Shown here in pieces: positions 1 to 6,986 of a stretch of DNA of 9,054 nt. The notes under the pieces are model-generated. The model was not told the DNA's origin, ran no database searches, and was given only the letters and a program-made list of their open reading frames with translations. The DNA is from an uncultured Thiotrichaceae bacterium (GTDB lineage: Bacteria; Pseudomonadota; Gammaproteobacteria; Thiotrichales; Thiotrichaceae), in NCBI GenBank assembly GCA_937931765.1, contig CALHAO010000511.1, positions 1 through 9,054 on the forward strand. Direction: 5' to 3'. Each line of letters starts with the position of its first letter. Position 1 is the stretch's first letter. Both the position numbers and the translations under genes were made by a program.

Positions 1-656
1 CCTTCCATGCTCAGCGCACGAATCGCTTCACCCGCGAATTCGATCACGTGACCATTACCACCGGCTGTGCCGATTTTACCAATCACCGCCAGCGCAATAT
101 CTTTCGCTGTGCTGTGTGCAGCCAACTCACCATTGACTTCAACCAGCATGGTTTTAGATTTTTGTTGTGGCAGCGTGGATGTCGCCATCACGTGCTCAAC
201 TTCGGACGTGCCTATACCAAATGCCAGCGCACCGAATGCACCGTGAGTCGCCGTGTGGCTATCACCACAAACAGTGACCATGCCCGGATGCACAAAGCCA
301 TGCTCAGGTACTACAACGTGGATAATGCCGTTATCCGGGCTGTCCATGTCGTATAAATTCAGGCCGTGCTTTTCACAGTTGGCCATCATCGTAACGATGT
401 GCTTGTTAGCAATCACATCAGCTACCGGCAGAATACGTCCCGCAGCAATAGTAGGCACACAATGATCCAGTGTCGCGAGAATGCTATGCGGATTGCGTAC
501 CGGACGACCAGAAATTTCCAGTCCCTCGAACGCCTGCGGGCTGGTCACTTCATGCATCAGGTGGCGATCGACATAGATCAACGGTGCCTGACCTTCTTCC
601 TGGTGCACGAAATGGCCAGCCCAGATTTTGTCATACATGGTTTGGGGAGTAGTCAT
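1..656 (-). CDS. leuC: 3-isopropylmalate dehydratase large subunit (partial, N-terminal 218 codons)
   Basis: LeuC pairs with LeuD to form the [4Fe-4S] isomerase that converts 2-isopropylmalate to 3-isopropylmalate in cytosolic leucine biosynthesis. The frame read leftward from ATG 656-654 shows aconitase-superfamily signatures in order: DRHL at residues 30-33 followed by HEVTSPQAFEGL, DHCVPT at 64-69, CGDSHTATHGAFG from residue 130, then GTSEVEHV and a GTAGGNGHVIEF segment near the left edge. The gene runs off the window, so the three cluster-binding cysteines expected in the C-terminal half are not visible; the usual length is about 470 residues. The start is supported by GAGGA six bases upstream on the minus strand. 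It is divergent from all other genes here. A LeuC-like paralogue, such as a citramalate-type dehydratase, cannot be fully excluded from this half alone. Confidence 0.95.
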   Translation of the reverse strand, partial: MTTPQTMYDKIWAGHFVHQEEGQAPLIYVDRHLMHEVTSPQAFEGLEISGRPVRNPHSILATLDHCVPTIAAGRILPVADVIANKHIVTMMANCEKHGLNLYDMDSPDNGIIHVVVPEHGFVHPGMVTVCGDSHTATHGAFGALAFGIGTSEVEHVMATSTLPQQKSKTMLVEVNGELAAHSTAKDIALAVIGKIGTAGGNGHVIEFAGEAIRALSME

Positions 657-925
657 ACTGTCCTCTGGTCGCTATGTTTAATTCAAGGCGCACATTCTAT
701 CCCTTTTGGCCGAATAGTGGAATGAGGACGTTCAGAAAATGGGGCTTATCCCTGCCTACTGTGAATGCTTGCTCATTTCGCTTGGTTTTTAGTTGATGCG
801 TACGCCCAAAATATTTATGCACAAGCCATCTGTCCTGTTATTAATCAACGCCATCACCGAAGCTGCTGCATAGCGCCTGTATTTCCGTGACACTCAATAT
901 AAAACCCCTCAGACCGGATTAGAAA
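657..925. other. Divergent intergenic region, leuC / small ORF
   Basis: This 269-nt stretch should hold the leuC promoter on the minus strand and any promoter of the small ORF on the plus strand. On the minus strand a TAGAAT box (one mismatch to TATAAT) lies about 40 nt before the leuC start, but no good -35 is paired with it. On the plus strand TATAAA at 898-903 lies 22 nt before the ATG at 926, also without a convincing -35. I see no leader peptide, RNA gene or coding frame here. Confidence 0.4.
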
Positions 926-1303
926 ATGCTCAGTAATCTGCACAGCTTTCATTTTGGTGCCTTGCTACAAAACTCCAGTGCACTGCCGTGGCACGTTTAC
1001 CAAAGCACCACTAACAAGTTATTGCTAAGTCCTTTAAAATCAACAGCAACTACAACAAAATCAACTACCAGCCTGACACAGACTACTACCGCTATAAAAC
1101 CTCAGCCCTTAAAAAGGCGCAACACACACCTTGCAAAACAACCCACCACAAAACTGCAGACTGCAGAGCCTGAAAAAGCCGAACAAGAAAACTTCCAGCA
1201 CTCAAGCCAACCAACACCAAAATGGAAGCCTGGTCATGGTGTGATAGAAAAAGTAGACAAAACCACTGGTGAAATCATGCACCTATCTGCTGAACAAGAC
1301 TAA
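926..1303 (+). CDS. Hypothetical Thr/Lys/Gln-rich protein, 125 aa
   Basis: I do not recognise this gene. The frame is open for 125 codons from ATG 926, with an in-frame TAG two codons before it. There is only a weak purine-rich stretch (TTAGAAA) in place of a clear ribosome binding site. The first 30 residues do not form a convincing signal peptide. Residues 32-105 are low-complexity, rich in Thr, Lys, Gln and Ser, and likely disordered. The last 25 or so residues differ in character: KWKPGHGVIEKVDKTTGEI then MHLS. This faintly resembles the first strands of CusF-like metal-binding domains (G-V-I-x-x-V/I-D...G-x-I...H), but the Trp/Met copper-site part that should follow is absent. It could be a remnant, a short real protein, or a chance frame; no long frame opposes it on the minus strand. 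Confidence 0.45.
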   Translation: MLSNLHSFHFGALLQNSSALPWHVYQSTTNKLLLSPLKSTATTTKSTTSLTQTTTAIKPQPLKRRNTHLAKQPTTKLQTAEPEKAEQENFQHSSQPTPKWKPGHGVIEKVDKTTGEIMHLSAEQD

Positions 1304-1407
1304 AATTCATTACTGGCATAACCTTAGTGTTATCCTATAACATACCCGCACGGTTATTTGCGACCGTACCAAGCAGACCTACTCAAAAGATCCGTCATCA
1401 CACTCTT

Positions 1408-2397
1408 ATGCGCAATAAATTGTTTTATACATCGGGCTTAAAATCAATTGCCTTCGCTGGCATTGTACTGCTTAGTAGCTGCACAGCTCCGGGCGGCTAT
1501 GAAACGGCAGATTCTTCTGCGTCACAGACACCGGACAACAACAAGCAATCTATCCGGGTAAAACCTGATATTCCTCTGGCCTGTGCAGCGACACTACTGC
1601 GCCCGGCGAAATTCATCGCCCACAGTGAGCGCGTTCCGGTATTTGAGCCAACCCCTGAATTTGAAAACATACCTGCCGTCGTTGATTGGGGCATCAAAAG
1701 AATTCAGCTTGAACCGGCCCGTTTTACCCATGAAACAGTTCCGGCTCAATACCGCAAAGAAACAGAGAAAGTCTTAGTACTGCGTGAACGCCACGAACTG
1801 AGAGGCATCCCGGCGATCTATAAAACGACTGACAGGCCAGTAACTATGGGACCAGCGCATGTCCGTTGGAAAAATAATTGTGCCAATAGACAGAACCCAA
1901 TAGCATGTTTTGAGAACGTACCAGCCGAAACCCGGATTTTAAAACAGCAAACGATAGACATTCCAAACCGAATCATTCAAAAACACCTGCCAGCCGAGGT
2001 CATGGAAATCACCAAAAAGATCTTGGTAAAACCAGGGCAAGGAACCGGCCCGATTATTCCAGCGCGCTACATTGATATAAAGGTAGGCAAGGTTAAACGT
2101 GTCTGGACAATAAAATCCGTCTATAACACCTACACAAAACCACGCTACACAACAGTCCAGGTACAGATCAAATCAAGGGAAGACCAGATTAGGAAATTCC
2201 CGGTTTTGTGCGATGATGTATCGCCTGCATACATCAGGAAAGTTCAACAACGACTTAAGCGGAAAGGCTTCCCTGCTAGCACGACGGGTAGACTCGACCA
2301 GCAGAGCATGAAAGCTTTGATCCAATTCCAACAAGCTAACGATTTATTTATTGGCGCAGTCAGCCCGGAAACACTTGAAAAACTAGGCCTTAGGTAG
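1408..2397 (+). CDS. Outer-membrane-type lipoprotein with 23-residue repeats and C-terminal peptidoglycan-binding domain
   Basis: Probable envelope lipoprotein of 329 residues that holds or senses peptidoglycan; the specific role is unknown. From ATG 1408 the N-terminus is a lipoprotein signal: basic MRNK, a hydrophobic stretch, then lipobox L-S-S-C with Cys25 as the lipidated residue. Thr at +2, rather than Asp, fits outer-membrane sorting. The frame is open back to a GTG at 1327, but that start would bury the signal peptide, so 1408 is preferred although its ribosome binding site is weak. Residues 65-221 hold seven xPAx(Y/F)-like units: 65, 88, 111, 134, 171, 194 and 217, spaced 23 residues except for one 37-residue gap. 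Residues 272-329 match PG_binding_1 (PF01471): VQQRLKRKGF, G-x-LD, ALIQFQQANDL, LEKLGLR. The DUF853 ATPase gene follows after 62 nt. Confidence 0.85.
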   Translation: MRNKLFYTSGLKSIAFAGIVLLSSCTAPGGYETADSSASQTPDNNKQSIRVKPDIPLACAATLLRPAKFIAHSERVPVFEPTPEFENIPAVVDWGIKRIQLEPARFTHETVPAQYRKETEKVLVLRERHELRGIPAIYKTTDRPVTMGPAHVRWKNNCANRQNPIACFENVPAETRILKQQTIDIPNRIIQKHLPAEVMEITKKILVKPGQGTGPIIPARYIDIKVGKVKRVWTIKSVYNTYTKPRYTTVQVQIKSREDQIRKFPVLCDDVSPAYIRKVQQRLKRKGFPASTTGRLDQQSMKALIQFQQANDLFIGAVSPETLEKLGLR

Positions 2398-2459
2398 CGA
2401 AGCACAGTTATTTTCGTTAGACTTCCACCTATCTAACAGTCAACAACAGGGAATAAAAC

Positions 2460-3944
2460 ATGACGGTAGAGAACGGCATTCTTATTGGTAAGGGCGGTGA
2501 CCAGCAGTTATTTCTTAACCCCCGTTATGCCAACCGGCATGGCTTGATTGCCGGTGCCACCGGAACCGGTAAAACAGTCTCTCTACAAGTACTAGCCGAG
2601 GGCTTCTCACGTATTGGCGTTCCGGTGTTTATGGCTGATATCAAGGGTGACTTAACCGGTATCAGTGCTCAGGGCAAACCTCACCCGAAGGTCGATGAGC
2701 GCATTGAAAAAATCGGCATTGAAAATTATCAGGCAGAAGGCTATCCGACAGTCATGTGGGACTTGTCAGGCGAAAAAGGCCACCCCATCCGTGCCACCAT
2801 CTCAGATATGGGGCCATTATTACTGTCAAGACTACTCGAACTGAATGAGGTTCAGGAAGGCATTCTGAACATTGCCTTCAAATTTGCCGATGACGAAGGC
2901 ATGTTATTACTGGATCTGAAAGATCTGCGTTCCATTTTGCGCCATATCGGAGAAAACAGGCAGGCATTCCAACATTCTTATGGCAATGTCAGCTCAGCCT
3001 CCATTGGGGCCATTCAGCGTCGCCTGCTAGTACTTGAGCAGCAAGGTGGTGAACAGTTTTTTGGTGAACCGGCACTGGATTTATGGGACATGATGCGTAC
3101 CGGAGCGCATGGTTATGGGAATATTAACATTCTCGCAGCTGACAAATTAATGATGACACCGGGCTTGTATGCCACCTTCCTGTTGTGGCTGATTTCAGAG
3201 CTATTTGAAAATTTACCGGAAGTCGGTGATCTTGAGAAACCCCGCATGGTTTTCTTTTTTGACGAAGCACATCTGTTATTTAACGATGCACCGGATGTGC
3301 TGGTCGACAAAGTTGAGCAAGTCGTTAAATTAATACGCTCTAAAGGTGTGGGGATTTATTTCATTACCCAAAACCCGTTGGATATTCCCGATGCAGTACT
3401 GGGCCAATTGGGCAATCGTATTCAGCATGCGTTACGAGCATTCACACCCCGCGATCAGAAAGCTGTCAGAGCTGCCGCACAAACATTCCGCACCAACCCT
3501 GATTTAGATACTGAAGCTACTATCACTAATATGGGCGTTGGCGAAGCGCTAGTTTCAGTACTGGAAGACAATGGCATCCCTGGCATCGTACAACATACAT
3601 TAATTCGTCCACCACAGTCCTTAATCGGGCCTGCGACACCAGACGCTGTTGCTGATCTGATGCGCACCAGTCCTTTTACCGGCAAATATGATCGCATGGT
3701 TGACCGGGAGTCAGCCTATGAACTACTAGAAGCTCGGGCAAAAAAAGCACTGGAAGCCAGCCTGCAATCCGAACTCAGCCAGGCCAATATGAAGGCGGCT
3801 AAAAAGGCTGGTTCCGGACGCAGCAGCGGCAGAAACAGGCAAGGCGTTGGTGAGGCCATGGTAAAAAGCATTGCACGGTCAGTCGGCTCACGCTTAGGTA
3901 CCCAAATTGTACGGGGCCTGCTTGGCTCACTATTCCGACGCTGA
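2460..3944 (+). CDS. yjgR: HerA-like P-loop ATPase, DUF853 (YjgR) family
   Basis: A 494-residue cytosolic ATPase of the HerA/FtsK-like superfamily, close in length to E. coli YjgR (about 500). The physiological role of the family is not established. Near the N-terminus GLIAGATGTGKTVSL gives the Walker A motif, with Lys38 and Thr39, and MADIKGDLTGIS follows. Walker B is FFFDEAHLLF with Asp268 and Glu269. ITQNPLDIPDAVLGQLGNR is the sensor-type segment, and RAFTPRDQKAVRAAA is typical of the family. The N-terminal HAS-barrel of true HerA is missing. The last 45 residues are basic and Gly/Ser/Arg-rich, ending in GLLGSLFRR. AGGGA at 2448-2452 sits 7 nt before the ATG, which settles the start. No nurA-like partner is nearby. 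It may share a transcript with the lipoprotein gene upstream. Confidence 0.93.
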   Translation: MTVENGILIGKGGDQQLFLNPRYANRHGLIAGATGTGKTVSLQVLAEGFSRIGVPVFMADIKGDLTGISAQGKPHPKVDERIEKIGIENYQAEGYPTVMWDLSGEKGHPIRATISDMGPLLLSRLLELNEVQEGILNIAFKFADDEGMLLLDLKDLRSILRHIGENRQAFQHSYGNVSSASIGAIQRRLLVLEQQGGEQFFGEPALDLWDMMRTGAHGYGNINILAADKLMMTPGLYATFLLWLISELFENLPEVGDLEKPRMVFFFDEAHLLFNDAPDVLVDKVEQVVKLIRSKGVGIYFITQNPLDIPDAVLGQLGNRIQHALRAFTPRDQKAVRAAAQTFRTNPDLDTEATITNMGVGEALVSVLEDNGIPGIVQHTLIRPPQSLIGPATPDAVADLMRTSPFTGKYDRMVDRESAYELLEARAKKALEASLQSELSQANMKAAKKAGSGRSSGRNRQGVGEAMVKSIARSVGSRLGTQIVRGLLGSLFRR

Positions 3945-4146
3945 TACCTTAATGATCATTGGGATAATCCCGGAATTACCCACATTGGTATGACCTTAAT
4001 TGCTGCATATTCAGCAGAAAAGATGTAAACTTACGCGATTGTGCAGGCATTTGTTGTGAAAATCGGGTTTATGCGAAAATTCACCATTCAACACAACTAA
4101 TGTCGGGATGTTACAACAAAGTCAATCTGAATCAGGAAATTTCCAA
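3945..4146. other. Intergenic region upstream of accBC
   Basis: This 202-nt AT-leaning gap should contain the end of the yjgR transcript and the accBC promoter. I see small dyads only: GGGA-TAA-TCCC at 3961-3971 and TGCTG/CAGCA at 4001-4016. Neither is followed by a T-run, so neither is called a terminator. Possible -35 hexamers (TTGTTG at 4051) lack a convincing -10 at the right distance. A long gap before accB is usual in gammaproteobacteria, where accBC transcription is autoregulated, but no specific operator can be pointed to. Confidence 0.35.
4134..4137 (+). promoter_or_regulatory. Ribosome binding site of accB
   Basis: AGGA lies 9 nt before ATG 4147. It favours this start over the in-frame ATG at 4108, which would add 13 residues before the MDVRKIKK start typical of AccB. 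Confidence 0.65.
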
Positions 4147-4599
4147 ATGGATGTTCGAAAAATTAAGAAGTTAATTGATTTGTTAAGCGACAGTGATGTT
4201 GCTGAAATTGAAATCAAAGAAGGTGATGACTCGGTAAGAATCAGTCGAATTTCGTCCACACCACCAGCACCTGTCGCAGCAGCACCCATAGCCGCCGCAC
4301 CTGTTATTGCCGCCTCCCAACCACCTGCTGTCGCAGACAAACCCGGTGAGGACGCTGTACCCAGTGGACATGTTGTTGAAGCACCGATGGTAGGTACTTT
4401 CTACCGGGCTTCTTCACCCACTACCAAGTCATTTGTCGAAGTTGGCCAGACGGTCAAAGCGGGCGATACGCTCTGTATTATCGAAGCGATGAAAATGTTG
4501 AATCAGATCCCGGCGGATGCCAGTGGTGTTGTTAAAGCCATTCTGGTTGAGAACGAACAACCCGTGGAATTTGGCCAACCCATGATTATCATTGAATAA
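4147..4599 (+). CDS. accB: Acetyl-CoA carboxylase biotin carboxyl carrier protein (BCCP)
   Basis: BCCP carries biotin between biotin carboxylase (AccC) and the carboxyltransferase (AccAD) in the first committed step of fatty-acid synthesis. The protein has 150 residues, near the E. coli length of 156. The N-terminal segment MDVRKIKKLIDLLSDSDV is the conserved dimerisation region. Residues of about 38-70 form an Ala/Pro-rich mobile linker (PPAPVAAAPIAAAP). The C-terminal half is the biotinyl domain: the protruding thumb is APMVGTFYRASSPTTKSF, and the biotinylation motif EAMKM has its acceptor at Lys116. It ends with the family-typical PVEFGQPMIIIE. accC follows after 23 nt, so the two are almost certainly co-transcribed. 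Biotinylation would need BirA, which is not in the window. Confidence 0.98.
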   Translation: MDVRKIKKLIDLLSDSDVAEIEIKEGDDSVRISRISSTPPAPVAAAPIAAAPVIAASQPPAVADKPGEDAVPSGHVVEAPMVGTFYRASSPTTKSFVEVGQTVKAGDTLCIIEAMKMLNQIPADASGVVKAILVENEQPVEFGQPMIIIE

Positions 4600-4622
4600 A
4601 CTGAATAACCGGTAGACCTTCC

Positions 4623-5969
4623 ATGCTGAAAAAAGTACTCATCGCCAATCGGGGCGAAATCGCCTTACGTATTCTGCGTGCCTGCCGCGAATTAGGCATT
4701 AAAACGGTCGCAGTGCATTCAACAGCTGACCGCGATCTGAAACATGTGCGGCTGGCTGATGAATCTGTCTGTATCGGCCCTGCCCGCTCTACTGAAAGTT
4801 ACCTCAATATTCCAGCGCTGATCAGTGCGGCTGAAGTCACTAACGCTGACGCTATTCATCCGGGTTATGGCTTTTTGTCTGAAAACGCTGATTTTGCCGA
4901 ACGGGTAGAATCCAGTGGTTTTATCTTTATCGGCCCGCGAGCTGAAACTATTCGCCTGATGGGTGACAAAATTTCTGCCAAAGAGGCTATGCACAAAGCA
5001 GGTGTACCTTGCGTACCCGGCTCTGGTGGCGCGACACCTGATGATGAACAGGAATGCCTGGCGCTAGCTGAAGAAATTGGTTATCCGGTTATCATCAAAG
5101 CTACTGGTGGTGGTGGTGGGCGCGGCATGCGGGTGGTCAAAAGCGCGGCGGAACTGATTAGCTCCATAGATATGACGCGCTCTGAAGCCAAGGCCGCCTT
5201 CGGCAATGATGTTGTGTATATGGAAAAGTACCTTGGTACGCCGCGCCACATCGAATTTCAGGTGCTGGCAGACGAACACGGTAACGCCATCCATTTATGT
5301 GAGCGGGATTGCTCAATGCAACGCCGTCACCAGAAAGTGGTGGAAGAAGCACCAGCTCCGGGACTCACTGATGAAGAACGCGCACGGATTGGTGAAGTCG
5401 CAGCGGGTGCTTGCCGTGAAATAGGTTATCGGGGTGCCGGAACCTTTGAGTTTTTATATGAAAATGGCGGGTTTTATTTCATAGAAATGAATACGCGCCT
5501 GCAAGTAGAACATCCGGTCACCGAATTAATTACCGGCGTTGATTTAGTTAAACAGCAACTGCTGATTGCTGCCGGTGAAAAACTAACCATTAAACAGGAA
5601 GATGTACGCATTCAGGGCCACGCTATCGAGTGCCGCATCAATGCCGAAGATCCAAATACCTTTGCGCCGTCTCCCGGTAAAATTACCCGCTACCATGTAC
5701 CGGGTGGCCTGGGTGTACGGGTTGACTCACACATTTATGCTGACTACACCGTTCCACCTTATTATGATTCGATGATCGGTAAACTGATCGTACATGGTGA
5801 AGACAGAGAGACAGCTATCAACCGCATGAATGGCGCGTTGACTGAAATGGTCATTGAGGGCATCAAAACCAACATCCCGCTACAGCGGCGGATTATGATG
5901 GATGCTGTTTTCAGAAAGGGTGGCATGGATATCCATTATCTTGAGAAAAAACTGGGCATATTGTCATGA
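4623..5969 (+). CDS. accC: Acetyl-CoA carboxylase, biotin carboxylase subunit
   Basis: AccC carboxylates BCCP-bound biotin with bicarbonate and ATP. It is 448 residues long, one fewer than E. coli AccC, and the catalytic numbering is the same where I counted. The N-terminal Rossmann-like domain starts MLKKVLIANRGEIALRI and includes HPGYGFLSENADFA. The ATP-grasp region has the glycine-rich loop KATGGGGGRGMRVV with Lys159. The metal and active-site motif FIEMNTRLQVEHPVTE includes Glu288, Asn290 and Arg292. The C-terminal lobe keeps GHAIECRINAEDP and YYDSMIGKLI. The ribosome binding site is weak (GGTAG at 4611), so translation may depend partly on coupling with accB. Its stop codon overlaps the start of prmA. 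No truncation or frameshift is seen. Confidence 0.99.
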   Translation: MLKKVLIANRGEIALRILRACRELGIKTVAVHSTADRDLKHVRLADESVCIGPARSTESYLNIPALISAAEVTNADAIHPGYGFLSENADFAERVESSGFIFIGPRAETIRLMGDKISAKEAMHKAGVPCVPGSGGATPDDEQECLALAEEIGYPVIIKATGGGGGRGMRVVKSAAELISSIDMTRSEAKAAFGNDVVYMEKYLGTPRHIEFQVLADEHGNAIHLCERDCSMQRRHQKVVEEAPAPGLTDEERARIGEVAAGACREIGYRGAGTFEFLYENGGFYFIEMNTRLQVEHPVTELITGVDLVKQQLLIAAGEKLTIKQEDVRIQGHAIECRINAEDPNTFAPSPGKITRYHVPGGLGVRVDSHIYADYTVPPYYDSMIGKLIVHGEDRETAINRMNGALTEMVIEGIKTNIPLQRRIMMDAVFRKGGMDIHYLEKKLGILS

Positions 5970-6874
5970 CTTGGCAGCAAATTATTTGCCAAACTACAGC
6001 GCAACATCAGGAAAACATCAGTGAGTTACTGGAAAATGCAGGTGCTGCTTCAGTTACTCTGCAAGATGCTGCTGATCAGCCTGTACTAGAGCCGCTACCC
6101 GGTGAAACGCCTATCTGGGATAATCTGATCATGGTCGGCTTATTTCCGGCTGAAGCTGATCTGACCCAAATCTTATTGATGCTGGAATTACAGCGCAATA
6201 TGGGCGCTATCAGCGATGTAAAACTTGAAAAACTGGAAGACAGACCTTGGGTGCGGGAGTGGATGAGTAATTTCCACCCCATGCAATTTGGGGAGCGTCT
6301 ATGGATTTACCCCAGCTGGTCAGAACCACCGGACGATGCCAGTATAAAAATACTACTAGATCCGGGCCTGGCCTTTGGTACTGGCAACCACCCCACCACA
6401 GCACTGTGTCTCGCGTGGCTTGATGGTGAAGACCTGGCGGGTAAAACTGTGCTGGATTATGGCTGTGGCTCAGGCATTCTTGCCATTGCTGCTGCCAAAC
6501 TCGGCGCAGGAAAAATTGTCGCAACAGACATCGATCCGCAAGCATTACAGGCAACACAAGATAATGCTCAGCGCAACGGTTTGCCCGCTGATGCTATCCA
6601 CACCTGTTTTCCGGAGGACTTGGAAGCAGCTACTTATGACGTGGTAATTGCCAATATTCTGGCAGGGCCGTTGGTTAAATTATCATCCAACATATTAGGG
6701 CATCTGAAACCAGGCGGACGACTGGCTTTATCCGGCATTTTGCAGGAACAGGCTGAAATGGTTAGCGCGGCATACAGCTCTGCACTCACTGAAGCCCATG
6801 TTGCAACGCAGGAAGACTGGGTGAGAATCAGTGGAAGCAGCCACATCAGCCATTTATCAGCAAACAATACCTGA
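5966..6874 (+). CDS. prmA: Ribosomal protein L11 methyltransferase
   Basis: PrmA is an S-adenosylmethionine-dependent class I methyltransferase that methylates ribosomal protein L11 in the cytosol. This copy has 302 residues (E. coli about 293). The N-terminal domain, roughly residues 1-100, recognises L11 and includes DRPWVREWMSNFHPMQFG. Next comes LDPGLAFGTGNHPTT at 131-145, the diagnostic family motif. The SAM-binding motif I is VLDYGCGSGILAIAAAKLGA, with Asp164 and the G166-C-G-S-G170 loop. ATDIDPQAL supplies the acidic residue expected to contact the SAM ribose. IANILAGPL is the catalytic NxxxxPL-type segment. The ATG lies inside the accC stop (ATGA, 4-nt overlap), which indicates translational coupling in an accB-accC-prmA operon, a known arrangement in this class. 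Confidence 0.98.
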   Translation: MTWQQIICQTTAQHQENISELLENAGAASVTLQDAADQPVLEPLPGETPIWDNLIMVGLFPAEADLTQILLMLELQRNMGAISDVKLEKLEDRPWVREWMSNFHPMQFGERLWIYPSWSEPPDDASIKILLDPGLAFGTGNHPTTALCLAWLDGEDLAGKTVLDYGCGSGILAIAAAKLGAGKIVATDIDPQALQATQDNAQRNGLPADAIHTCFPEDLEAATYDVVIANILAGPLVKLSSNILGHLKPGGRLALSGILQEQAEMVSAAYSSALTEAHVATQEDWVRISGSSHISHLSANNT

Positions 6875-6986
6875 GGTTTCAGAGTCAGGTACGATGAACG
6901 GATGTAATTTGCGCACCACCTGCATGTAAGCAACACATAATACGACTACAATAATTATAAATAAACCATAGAGCATGAACCGCTAA

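Noticed and set aside
1327..1407. Extending the lipoprotein to a GTG start at 1327 (27 more residues)
   Set aside because: The extension would place a polar stretch before a clear signal peptide and lipobox that begins at the ATG at 1408.
2460..3944. HerA-like ATPase as part of an anti-phage defence system
   Set aside because: The protein matches the housekeeping YjgR/DUF853 type and lacks the HAS-barrel. No Sir2, nuclease or nurA partner is adjacent.
3961..3971. GGGA-TAA-TCCC as a terminator after yjgR
   Set aside because: Four-base stem, three-base loop and no T-run on either strand.
4053..4097. GTTGTG ... CACAAC inverted repeat before accB as an operator or hairpin
   Set aside because: Six bases with a loop of over 30 nt is easily found by chance; the flanking pairing fails.
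4108..4146. Extending AccB upstream to ATG 4108
   Set aside because: AccB proteins start at MD(V/I)RKIKK, and AGGA is placed correctly for the ATG at 4147.
6634..6936. Minus-strand 100-codon frame over the prmA 3' end, and similar opposite-strand frames over leuC, accC, prmA and dksA
   Set aside because: They lie against strongly conserved coding sequences, have no recognisable motifs, and are explained as shadows of those genes.
6938..6947. TAATACGACT, the first ten bases of the T7 phage promoter consensus
   Set aside because: The following bases (ACAATAATTA) do not continue the consensus (CACTATAG), and nothing else nearby is phage-like. A chance match in an AT-rich gap.
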